A stretch of 64,000 bases of DNA from Pigmentiphaga sp. NML080357. Its GTDB lineage: Bacteria; Pseudomonadota; Gammaproteobacteria; Burkholderiales; Burkholderiaceae_B. This document shows positions 8,971 to 15,840 of the stretch, one piece after another. How positions within the stretch are numbered: the first letter of the stretch is position 1; each line of letters begins with the position of its first letter. The notes beneath the pieces were generated by a model. That model was not told where the DNA came from. It saw nothing but the letters and a program-made list of their open reading frames with translations, and ran no database searches. Both the position numbers and the translations under genes were made by a program. The stretch spans positions 186,001-250,000 of the forward strand of contig NZ_NINW01000003.1 in the NCBI RefSeq assembly GCF_002188465.1, written 5' to 3'.

Positions 8971-9603
8971 ATGAGTGGGTTTGTAACGTTGAAGACCGAG
9001 GGCATGAGCACCGAGGAGGCCTATCGGCTGATCGTGGGCTGCGTGGCGCCTCGGCCGGTGGCGTGGATTACGACGCAGGACGAATCGGGGCGGGTGAATG
9101 CGGCGCCGTTCAGTTCGTACAACTACGTCGCCCATAGTCCGCCGATGCTGGCGGTCAACATCGGGTCGCGCAAGGGCGAGTTGAAGGACACCGCCCGCAA
9201 CATCAAGGAAACCGGCGAGTTCGTGGTCAACGTGGCGACCGAGGCGACGCTGGAGCTGATGCATGCGACGGGTGCCGACTACCCGCCGGAGATCGGCGAG
9301 CCGCAGGCGCTGGGCATCGAGCTGGCGCCCAGCACCATCGTGCGTCCGCCTCGCATCCCGGCCACGCCCATCCAGATGGAATGCCGGCTCGAGCACGTGC
9401 TGCCGCTGGGGCGCGGGCTGAACACGCTCTATATCGGCGAGGTCGTGGCCTTCCACCTGTCCGAGAGCATCTATAACGGCCGCCACGTCGATGCCATCGC
9501 CATGCGCCCGATTGCCCGGCTCGGCGGTCCGTATTACGCGGGGTTGGGCGAGATCTTCCACCGCCCCATGCTTCAGACCCCGCCGGGGGAGCCCACCCCC
9601 TAG
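8971..9603 (+). CDS. Flavin reductase-like (split-barrel FMN-binding) protein
   Basis: A 210-residue protein of the DIM6/NTAB flavin reductase family, which binds FMN in a split barrel and reduces flavins with NAD(P)H. Typical segments are RLIVGCVAPRPVAWITTQD, NAAPFSSYNYVAHSPPMLAV and KDTARNIKETGEFVVNV. It sits in the operon between the Bug receptor and the aldolase. The last eight codons (TPPGEPTP and stop) lie inside a copy of the dispersed repeat, so the native C-terminus probably ended near HRPMLQ and was extended or replaced by repeat sequence. Confidence 0.82.
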   Translation: MSGFVTLKTEGMSTEEAYRLIVGCVAPRPVAWITTQDESGRVNAAPFSSYNYVAHSPPMLAVNIGSRKGELKDTARNIKETGEFVVNVATEATLELMHATGADYPPEIGEPQALGIELAPSTIVRPPRIPATPIQMECRLEHVLPLGRGLNTLYIGEVVAFHLSESIYNGRHVDAIAMRPIARLGGPYYAGLGEIFHRPMLQTPPGEPTP

Positions 9604-9645
9604 CGGACGCAGGCCGCTCCCCCGAGGGGGCGGCGCTGGCGGGCC
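9587..9645 (+). repeat. Dispersed GC-rich repeat, copy B (short)
   Basis: The stretch GGGGGAGCCCACCCCCTAGC, then GGACGCAGGCCGCTCCCCCG and AGGGGGCGGCGCTGGCGG, matches the reverse complement of copy A and the forward direction of copy F. It starts inside the flavin reductase frame and supplies that gene's stop codon at 9601-9603. It contains a CTCCCCCGAGGGGG hairpin but no core GGACCGGCAAAGCC motif. Confidence 0.65.
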
Positions 9646-9691
9646 GCTTCTGCAAGGTTGTGGGATCTGTGTTTGTGATGAGGAATAACTG

Positions 9692-10447
9692 ATGACACGC
9701 TCATCTTCTGATACGAGCCGGTCGATACAGGCCGGGACATTCATCAAGACCGTGTCGCCGCATGTGGTCGAGATACTTGGGACGACGGCGCTGGACTTCG
9801 GCGTGATCGATGCCGAGCACGCGCCGTTCGATCGCGCTTCGCTCGACCTGATGATGCTGGCGGGGCGGGCGGCGCGGCTGCCGTTGTACGTGCGGGTGGC
9901 CGACTATGAAGCGGCGACGATCCTGTCCACGCTGGACCTGGGCGCGGCGGGCATCGTGGTGCCGCACGTCGACACCGCCGAGCAGGCGGCGCTGATCGTT
10001 TCCCGCGCCCGCTACAAGGGCGGCGAGCGGGGTTTTTCCAGTTCGCCGCGCGCGGCGGGCTACGGCACCATGACCTATAAGCAGGCCCAGGAGTCGGGCG
10101 ACCAGACGCTGGTCATGTGCCAGATCGAAAGCGTCGCGGGCCTGGCCAATGTCGAAAGCATCGCCGCCGTCCCGGGCGTGGGCGGCCTGTTCGTGGGCCG
10201 GGCCGACCTGGCGCTGTCGATGGGCGAGGAAGGTTCGCGCAGTCCGGCGGTGCTGGAGGCGACCGCGCGCATCGTGCGGGCCGCGCTGGACGCGGGCAAG
10301 ATCGCCGCGATGTTCGTGGCCAATGCCGCCGAGCGCGACGAGTTCGCCACCCAGGGAGTGACCTGGTTCGTGATCGGGTCCGATCAATCCCTGCTGCGCC
10401 AAGGCGCGCAATCGGTCGCCGTGGCCGGCAACCAGGCGCACGGCTGA
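9692..10447 (+). CDS. HpcH/HpaI family aldolase
   Basis: A 251-residue class II aldolase / citrate-lyase-fold enzyme. Family members split 4-hydroxy-2-oxo acids (for example 2-keto-3-deoxy-glucarate) into pyruvate and an aldehyde. Expected active-site residues are visible: H43 in IDAEHAPFD, R68 in LYVRVAD, metal ligands E146 in CQIES and D172 in GRADLALSMG. The active-site motif GGERGFSSSPRAAGYG is close to the usual GxRGxGxxRAxxY. Its place after a dicarboxylate dehydratase, Bug receptor and flavin reductase suggests a sugar-acid or dicarboxylate pathway ending in pyruvate. Confidence 0.85.
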   Translation: MTRSSSDTSRSIQAGTFIKTVSPHVVEILGTTALDFGVIDAEHAPFDRASLDLMMLAGRAARLPLYVRVADYEAATILSTLDLGAAGIVVPHVDTAEQAALIVSRARYKGGERGFSSSPRAAGYGTMTYKQAQESGDQTLVMCQIESVAGLANVESIAAVPGVGGLFVGRADLALSMGEEGSRSPAVLEATARIVRAALDAGKIAAMFVANAAERDEFATQGVTWFVIGSDQSLLRQGAQSVAVAGNQAHG

Positions 10448-10481
10448 GGCCCCATTCAAGCACTCTTGCAAAGGTGAAGCC

Positions 10482-11342
10482 ATGACAGCTCAACTACCGC
10501 GGCCGGCTACCTACGCCGCGCTCTATGAAACCGATCCGCAACAGCAAGCCCCCGGCGCACGCACGTGGCTGACGCGCGGCGCGAACTTCGTCATCGCCGT
10601 CTCGCAGGTCGAGCCCGGCGCCGTGCTCTCGCGCGACGGCAACCCCGACGAATACTTCGTTTTCGTGCATAAGGGAGGCGCCCGCATCGAGGCCGGCGCG
10701 GAACGCGTCGACGCCCGGGCCGAGACCGTGACCATCGTGCCGCCCGGCGCAAGCCGCGTCGAAGCCACCGCCGCCGGCACCATCGTGCGCGTGTTTTCCA
10801 ACCGTGCCGCCGACCTGGTGGCGGCGTCGTCCAACAACGCCGTCTATGCCGACGGCGCGCCCGAGGTCGCGCCGCTGGTGCCGTGGCCCGATCCCCCCGC
10901 GGGCTTCAAGCTGCGCCACTACGTGTTGGCCGACTACGTGCGGCCCGATACCAACATGCGCATCTTCCGCAGCACCAACCTGATGGTGAACTTCCTCGCC
11001 AAGCGCCCCGTGCCGCGCGACGTGCACAAGCTCAGCCCGCATACGCACGCGGACTTCGAACAGGCCTCGCTGGCGGTAGAAGGCACTTACGTGCACCACC
11101 TGCGCTGGCCGTGGACGCCGGACATGGACATGTGGAAGGAAGACGAACACGTGGAAATCGGCAGCCCCTCGGTTACGGTCATTCCCGCCAAGGTCCTGCA
11201 CACCAGCCGCAACGTCAGCCAAGGCGACTGCTGGCTGATCGACATCTTCGGCCCGCCGCGCATGGACTTCTCCAACAAGCCGGGACTGGTCTGCAACGCG
11301 GACGAATATCCGATGCCCGCGCCCGCCGCCGCGGCGGCATAA
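10482..11342 (+). CDS. Cupin-domain protein
   Basis: A 286-residue cupin protein, probably with two beta barrels. The C-terminal half carries a metal-binding-like set: HKLSPHTHADFEQASLAVEG with three histidines and a glutamate, then VLHTSRN near residue 250. The N-terminal half (NPDEYFVFVHKGGARIEAG) has a degenerate cupin motif without the histidines. Cupins in such operons act as dioxygenases, isomerases or sugar-acid epimerases; sequence alone does not decide. It is the last gene of the 6277-11342 run and converges with an IclR regulator. Confidence 0.65.
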   Translation: MTAQLPRPATYAALYETDPQQQAPGARTWLTRGANFVIAVSQVEPGAVLSRDGNPDEYFVFVHKGGARIEAGAERVDARAETVTIVPPGASRVEATAAGTIVRVFSNRAADLVAASSNNAVYADGAPEVAPLVPWPDPPAGFKLRHYVLADYVRPDTNMRIFRSTNLMVNFLAKRPVPRDVHKLSPHTHADFEQASLAVEGTYVHHLRWPWTPDMDMWKEDEHVEIGSPSVTVIPAKVLHTSRNVSQGDCWLIDIFGPPRMDFSNKPGLVCNADEYPMPAPAAAAA

Positions 11343-11418
11343 CGCACGGACCGTCCCTGGAGCCCCGGCCGGCGCTTGGCGAGCCCGGCCGGCCGCCCGG
11401 GCCCTTCAGGACATCCCC

Positions 11419-12186
11419 CTAAAGCCTGGCCAGGTCCTCGGATATGCCCCGGGAGACTTCCTGCAGCTGGGCCAGGTAACGCTCGACCACCTGTTCGTTG
11501 GTCAAGGTCGAGGCAAACCACGTCATGCCGAACGAGGCCACCACGTGCTTGCCGTCGAATACCGGCACGGCCAGCGTGCCGGAAACCGGACGCACGGCGG
11601 GATCGCGCAGCGCGTAGCCCTGTGCCCGCGTCTGCGCGATCATTCGCTGGACGGCCTCGGTGTCCTTCGCCGGCTCATCCTCGGGATTCTTCGACTGCCG
11701 CAGCAACGCGAGAATGGTCTCGCGTTCGTCTTCCTCGCAAAACGCCAGGTAGGCGCGCCCGATGGCGCGGCTGACCAGGCTCAGCCGCATGTTGATGGTG
11801 GAATGCAGCAGCGACAGGGGCGAATGGGGAATGGTGCTGTAGCGCACCACCATGGCGTCGGTGTCGAACACGGCGATGGCCAAGGGCCATTTGATCGCTT
11901 CGGTCAACGCGTCCAGCCTGGGCCGGGCGGCCTCGACGATGCGCGGCTCGCTGTGATAGCCCGACGACAGCGTATTGACCAGCGAGGTGAGGTAGTAGGC
12001 CCCGTACTGCGGAGCATGCCGCACCAGGCCCTTGGAAGCCAGCGATTCGAGCAGCCGGATGAGGGAAGGCTTGGGAATGCCCGTCTGCTTGTGCAGCACG
12101 TTCAGCGTCGATACCGGCTGGCGGTTCAAGGCCTGCAGCAACTCGATGGTCCGGACCACCGCCTGGACGGGTGGAAAGGAAGGCAC
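11419..12186 (-). CDS. IclR-family transcriptional regulator
   Basis: A 255-residue regulator with an N-terminal winged helix (VQAVVRTIELLQALNRQPVS, then LHKQTGIPKPSLIRLLESL as the recognition part) and the IclR effector domain (SRAIGRAYLAF, QGYALRDPAVRPVSGTLAVPVFD). IclR proteins bind small carboxylic or aromatic effectors. It converges on the dicarboxylate-type operon ending at 11342 and is followed on the other side by a same-strand amidohydrolase starting at 13270. Either could be its target; no matched operator pair was spotted. Confidence 0.85.
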   Translation of the reverse strand: MPSFPPVQAVVRTIELLQALNRQPVSTLNVLHKQTGIPKPSLIRLLESLASKGLVRHAPQYGAYYLTSLVNTLSSGYHSEPRIVEAARPRLDALTEAIKWPLAIAVFDTDAMVVRYSTIPHSPLSLLHSTINMRLSLVSRAIGRAYLAFCEEDERETILALLRQSKNPEDEPAKDTEAVQRMIAQTRAQGYALRDPAVRPVSGTLAVPVFDGKHVVASFGMTWFASTLTNEQVVERYLAQLQEVSRGISEDLARL

Positions 12187-12307
12187 GTGGACCTCCGTAC
12201 GGAAAGGGCGTCGGCGATTATCGCACCGCCCGGCGCGCGCATCTCGCCGGCCGGACAGGAACCGCCAGGCAGCCGCATACCGCCGCCTGGCCGGCTCCTT
12301 CCAGACC

Positions 12308-13270
12308 TTATCGCCGCGCGCCGCCCTTCACGAACACACGCTTGCCGGTATCGTGCCAGACCGCGCGCTTTTCGGCCTCGTTCAACAGCACCGACGCATC
12401 GATCATGCGCTGGACCATTTCCTTGTAGGTGCCCGACGACGTCCCGATGTCCGAGCCCCACATGATGTGGTCGGCGCCGAACATGTCGACTGCCCGCCGC
12501 AGCACCTTCTCGGCCGGCACGTTGGCTTCGCGGTATTCGTCCAGGTTGATCGAGGTGAACTTGAAGAAAATGTTCTTCTCGTGCGCCAGCTTCTCGAAGC
12601 GCTCATCCAGGCCGAAGTGCTCGCCCTCGGTGGCTTCGGGCTCGAGCAGGTGGTCCAGCACGATGCGCACGTTGGGATAGCGGCGCGCCAGCTCGATGAT
12701 GGCGGGCACCGACGGGCCGCCGCCGCCCACCGCCAGCACTTCCAGGTCGATGACCAGCCCGAACTCCTCGGCCACCTCCCAGGTCTTGAGGGCCTGGGGA
12801 GAGTTCAACCACGGCATGCTGCCGTCGGCCTCGCGGCTGCCGAACAGGCGCACGCCGGCCAGGCCGTTCTTCTCGATGTAGCTGCGCACCAGGCCCGGCG
12901 TGGCGGCATCCTCGGCATCCAGGATCACCACCGCCGAGAAGATTTCGGGATAAGCGTCCGACGAATCCAGGATGTAGCTGTTGTCGTAGCGGTAAATCAT
13001 GCGCTTTTGCACCGCCACCGCGCCGTCCACGTTCTCTTCTTTCATCCAGACCAGCATGCGGCTGACGTCGGGCACCTCGTTGATCGGGTTCGGCCCATGC
13101 TTGCCGCCGGGCTTGCCGATGACGCCGGGCGGGCGCGGAGGCGCGCTGGAAGGACGGGTCATGGGATTGCGCGGATAGCGCACCTGGTCGTCGGCCACCA
13201 GATGGGCATGCGAATCGAACAACAGAGGCCGGTTGCCGGCCGCCGACGGGGCTTGCTTGTCTTGGGTCAT
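12308..13270 (-). CDS. Amidohydrolase 2 family (TIM-barrel metal hydrolase)
   Basis: A 320-residue protein of the Amidohydro_2 family, which includes 2-pyrone-4,6-dicarboxylate lactonase and ACMS decarboxylase. The first metal motif is LFDSHAHLV near residues 17-25. Later elements are NGLAGVRLFG, a conserved His in VRIVLDHLLEP, and the C-terminal Asp in DHIMWGSDIGTSSG. It may hydrolyse a lactone or decarboxylate an aromatic ring-cleavage product. It lies 121 bp upstream of the IclR gene on the same strand, with a 370-bp region separating it from bfd. Confidence 0.82.
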   Translation of the reverse strand: MTQDKQAPSAAGNRPLLFDSHAHLVADDQVRYPRNPMTRPSSAPPRPPGVIGKPGGKHGPNPINEVPDVSRMLVWMKEENVDGAVAVQKRMIYRYDNSYILDSSDAYPEIFSAVVILDAEDAATPGLVRSYIEKNGLAGVRLFGSREADGSMPWLNSPQALKTWEVAEEFGLVIDLEVLAVGGGGPSVPAIIELARRYPNVRIVLDHLLEPEATEGEHFGLDERFEKLAHEKNIFFKFTSINLDEYREANVPAEKVLRRAVDMFGADHIMWGSDIGTSSGTYKEMVQRMIDASVLLNEAEKRAVWHDTGKRVFVKGGARR

Positions 13271-13640
13271 GGTCCAACTCTTCGTGTTAGCGGAGACGGC
13301 GACGGGGCCGGACGAGGCGGGCGCCCGGACGAGAAGCCGGCGGTAACCGGCGCCTCTTCGCTGTCTCCTGGGCTGCGGCGCGCCGTGCCCGCCGGCGGCA
13401 GGTGCCGGCGGAAAGCCAACGACGCGCGGGCGTTGCTTTTTGCAGCACGGACTTTATCGCCCCAGGCGGCTCGCCGCACTCGATATTCTCGAACTTTTCG
13501 CTAGTAGAAAACTAACCGGCAGGGAAAACCCGCGTGCGGCATGGTCGACAGCCACCGCTTGCGTGTCGTGAGAATATTATCGATAATTAATCTCATTACG
13601 ACGACCAACGCGGCGCGACGCGCCGCCAGCGAGTCCTGCC
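13271..13640. other. Divergent intergenic region, amidohydrolase / bfd
   Basis: This 370-bp gap separates the minus-strand amidohydrolase from bfd. The first 230 bases are GC-rich with no convincing gene; frames there lack start and ribosome sites. Around 13560-13600 the sequence turns AT-rich (AATATTATCGATAATTAATC) and holds a candidate Fur box, which should be the bfd control region. Confidence 0.6.
13581..13595 (+). promoter_or_regulatory. Candidate Fur box upstream of bfd
   Basis: CGATAATTAATCTCA matches the 7-1-7 Fur consensus TGATAATnATTATCA at 11 of 14 informative positions. It lies 45 bp before the bfd start in an AT-rich stretch that stands out from the GC-rich surroundings. bfd genes are iron-repressed through Fur in several proteobacteria, so the location fits. 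Confidence 0.45.
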
Positions 13641-13922
13641 ATGTACGTTTGCGTTTGCAACGCCATTACCGAACGACAGATACGCAGCAGCGTGGAATCC
13701 GGTTCCACCACGCTCGCCGATCTGCAGTTCGACCTCGGCGTCGCCACCTGCTGCGGCTCGTGTGCCGAAACCGCCTGCCAATACCTGCCGGCCGGCGCCA
13801 GCGGCTGCGAACACGCCTACGAAGCCTCCATCGCCGCCAGCGGCCACCCCGCCGCCGGCTCCGCGTCTCCTCGCGCCACCACCCGCCGCTTCCCGGTCCA
13901 CGTCATCGCCAAGGCGGCATAG
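13641..13922 (+). CDS. bfd: Bacterioferritin-associated ferredoxin
   Basis: A 93-residue [2Fe-2S] protein that donates electrons to bacterioferritin so that stored ferric iron can be released. The four cluster cysteines fit the Bfd pattern C-x-C followed by C-x2-C: C4 and C6 in MYVCVCNAI, and the pair in TCCGSC near residues 38-41. It is longer than the 64-residue E. coli protein because of a low-complexity Ala/Ser/Pro tail. The bacterioferritin gene lies downstream on the same strand, but 382 bp of repeat and promoter sequence intervene. Confidence 0.9.
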   Translation: MYVCVCNAITERQIRSSVESGSTTLADLQFDLGVATCCGSCAETACQYLPAGASGCEHAYEASIAASGHPAAGSASPRATTRRFPVHVIAKAA

Positions 13923-14094
13923 GGGTCCCCCCTACGCGCTTACGCGCGCCCCCCCAGGGGGCGATGCGGGTGGACCGGCGGAGCCGGATCCACCGCATCC
14001 TGGGTCTAGTACCGTTATCTTGGGCTGGGCGCTGGTGCTTCGCTGGCTACGGCGGTAGCAGCGGCCAAAGGCCGCTTAGGGGTGAGCTTCCCTG
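13923..14094 (+). repeat. Dispersed GC-rich repeat, copy C
   Basis: Starts directly after the bfd stop. It contains CCCCCCTACGCGCTTACGCG, a CCCCCCAGGGGGC hairpin, the core variant GGACCGGCGGAGCCGGATCC (about 13973-13992) inside a longer hairpin bounded by GATGCGGGTGG and CCACCGCATC, then GCGGCCAAAGGCCGC and a terminal GGTGAGCTTCCC at 14081-14092. The ends match copies A, E and F. Confidence 0.7.
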
Positions 14095-14304
14095 ACTGGC
14101 GTTCCGCTTCGTCTCTTCCCCTGCCTCTATCCCGCGAGCATTGCCCGACAGCCGATGCCGCGGGCGGAGCCCGTGGCGAAAACCGTTCTCATATCGGTTT
14201 CGCTTGTCACTTTTCTAGCCCATTACCAACAGACGTGCGGTCTGCTGACTATACGGCTAACAATGCTAACCTTGCCGAGTCCATGAATTCTGCAGGGGAA
14301 AAGC
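13923..14304. other. Intergenic region bfd - bfr
   Basis: Of these 382 bp the first 170 are repeat copy C. The rest is less GC-rich and presumably carries the bfr promoter. It has an inverted repeat CAGAC-GTGCG-GTCTG at 14230-14244, a TATACG hexamer at 14250-14255, and a direct repeat GCTAAC at 14256-14261 and 14265-14270. No convincing coding frame was found. Confidence 0.5.
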
Positions 14305-14784
14305 ATGAAAGGCGACAAGACCGTCATCCAGTATCTCAACAAGCAGCTCACCAACGAGCTCACCGCCATCAACCAGTACTTCCTGCATGCCCGCATGCTC
14401 AAGCACTGGGGCCTCAACAAGATGGGCAAGCACGAGTACGACGAGTCCATCGAAGAAATGAAGCATGCCGACAGGCTCATCCAGCGCATCTTCATGCTCG
14501 ACGGCCTGCCCAACCTGCAAGACCTGCACAAGCTGCTCATCGGCGAGAACGTCCCCGAGATCCTCGATTGCGACCTCAAGCTCGAACTCAGCTCGCAGGT
14601 CACCCTCAAGGAAGCCATCGCCCACTGTGAAAGCGTGCGCGACTACGTCTCGCGCGACCTGCTCCAGGACATCCTGGACGACACCGAAGAGCACATCGAC
14701 CATCTCGAGACGCAAATCGGACTCGTCGACCAGGTCGGCATCCAGAACTACCTGCAATCGCAAATGGAAGAGCAGGGCGACTGA
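14305..14784 (+). CDS. bfr: Bacterioferritin
   Basis: A 159-residue haem-containing ferritin that oxidises and stores iron in a 24-mer shell. It aligns without gaps to E. coli Bfr as I know it: haem-ligand M52 (IEEMKHAD), ferroxidase residues E18, E51, H54, E94 and H130 are present. Position 127, a glutamate ferroxidase ligand in E. coli Bfr, is Thr here (DDTEEHID), with Glu at 128 and 129. The C-terminus [14 protein letters not shown] is typical. A rho-independent terminator follows 25 bp after the stop. bfd lies upstream on the same strand. Confidence 0.95.
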   Translation: MKGDKTVIQYLNKQLTNELTAINQYFLHARMLKHWGLNKMGKHEYDESIEEMKHADRLIQRIFMLDGLPNLQDLHKLLIGENVPEILDCDLKLELSSQVTLKEAIAHCESVRDYVSRDLLQDILDDTEEHIDHLETQIGLVDQVGIQNYLQSQMEEQGD

Positions 14785-14808
14785 CGTCCTGCCTGCCGGA
14801 AAGCTTCA

Positions 14809-14835
14809 AGCCCCGCGAGCCGGGGCTTTCTTTTT
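14809..14835 (+). terminator. Rho-independent terminator of bfr
   Basis: Stem AGCCCCG (14809-14815) and CGGGGCT (14821-14827) with a five-base loop, followed by TTCTTTTT. It sits 25 bp after the bfr stop codon. Confidence 0.85.
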
Positions 14836-14928
14836 GCCCGCGGAATGAACGCTCCGGGTCCTTTCCCGTCGGCGGAACGCAATTTGCTGCGCCTGGCGTC
14901 CCACAGACGACATAGACAGGAGGCCGCC

Positions 14929-15132
14929 ATGGCCATCGCCGGAGGCAGTAACCCCATTTCCAAGCACGTCGACGACATACTCAAGGACGAAAACCGCAAG
15001 ATGCCCGCGGCGGAGCTGCCGCGCGAGGAGAAAGACGCGCCCGCCGCGGGCGGCGGCGACGAATTGAACGTGGATGAACTGGACGACGAAGCGGAGGGGG
15101 AGCGCACCGGCTCCGGGGACGACCGGGAATGA
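14929..15132 (+). CDS. Small acidic hypothetical protein
   Basis: A 67-residue protein starting MAIAGGSNPISKHVDDILKD and ending in a very acidic tail (ELNVDELDDEAEGE). A perfect AGGAGG ribosome site ends two to three bases short of ideal spacing before ATG 14929, so translation is likely although the product is short. There is no membrane segment, cysteine or recognisable domain; it looks largely disordered. It stands alone between the bfr terminator and a convergent hypothetical gene. Function unknown. Confidence 0.6.
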   Translation: MAIAGGSNPISKHVDDILKDENRKMPAAELPREEKDAPAAGGGDELNVDELDDEAEGERTGSGDDRE

Positions 15133-15153
15133 GGGCGCGGCGGAGCCGCCCGG

Positions 15154-15774
15154 TCAGTTATTGCCCGTGGCCGGGCATTCCGGTATCCGGCCCCACCGGT
15201 TATCGGTATTGCAGTACTTCCACCGGGCCTGTTCGTTGCACAGAACCCGGCTGACCATGCCCTGCGAGGCGCAGCGCGCCAGCTCCGTCCGCAGCGCCTG
15301 CACCCAGGGCTCCTGGGCGGGATTGCCCCGCGGGACCTCCGCGGTGCCATTGGCACCGGCCACCACGGTCGCCACTTGCGACGAAGGCTGCTGCACGATC
15401 ATGCGGGGCGTCTCCGGCGCCTCCCCCGGCCCAGGAGGCGTCAACGCCTGCAAGTCGGGAGCGATGGTGGAAATCAACGTATCGGGCTGCGGCTCGCTGG
15501 CCGCCGACACCATCGGCACGGGATCGTTCGGCCGCACGGGGCGGGAGGGCACCCCGCGCGAGCCGTCCACGCGCGGCTGGGGTGGCTCGGGCAGGTAGGT
15601 CTGCTGGTCCACGGCGGCCACCGGCGCCTCGCCCGGCCGTCCTTGCGCCACGGGTACGGGCGCCTCGGCGGCGCGCTCGACCGGCGCGTTCCAGGACAGC
15701 CAGAGCCCGAACGACACCCCCACCAGAACGACCATCGCCACGACGGCCAGGCCCATCAGAATGCGGTTACGCAT
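15154..15774 (-). CDS. Membrane-anchored hypothetical protein
   Basis: A 206-residue protein with one N-terminal membrane segment (about residues 5-28, ILMGLAVVAMVVLVGVSFGL), a long Pro-rich linker, and a small C-terminal domain with four cysteines (LARCASQG, RVLCNEQ, WKYCNTD, PECPAT) that could form two disulfides in the periplasm. No known domain was recognised. It lies downstream of prfC on the same strand, 66 bp apart with a strong hairpin between them, so cotranscription with prfC is possible. Confidence 0.65.
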   Translation of the reverse strand: MRNRILMGLAVVAMVVLVGVSFGLWLSWNAPVERAAEAPVPVAQGRPGEAPVAAVDQQTYLPEPPQPRVDGSRGVPSRPVRPNDPVPMVSAASEPQPDTLISTIAPDLQALTPPGPGEAPETPRMIVQQPSSQVATVVAGANGTAEVPRGNPAQEPWVQALRTELARCASQGMVSRVLCNEQARWKYCNTDNRWGRIPECPATGNN

Positions 15775-15794
15775 ATGTACACCTCGTTCGATGT

Positions 15795-15819
15795 GGACCG
15801 GGCCGCTTCGGCCCGGTCC
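15795..15819. other. Strong hairpin between prfC and the next gene
   Basis: GGACCGGGCC and GGCCCGGTCC form a perfect 10-bp stem with loop GCTTC. Neither strand has a T-run after it, so it is not a classical terminator. It may limit read-through from prfC or protect its 3' end. Confidence 0.5.
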
Positions 15820-15840
15820 GCATGCTTCGTGGGAAGCCGA

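Noticed and set aside
8821-9645. Series of short palindromes considered as a CRISPR array
   Set aside because: Units are not regularly spaced, lack unique spacers of even length, and recur elsewhere behind stop codons; no cas genes.
12032-13504. 490-codon plus-strand frame opposite the IclR and amidohydrolase genes
   Set aside because: Covers two genuine minus-strand genes and the gap between them; no recognisable protein.
14095-14304. Short plus-strand frame upstream of bfr considered as a small gene
   Set aside because: No ribosome site or conserved start, and it runs over the likely bfr promoter.
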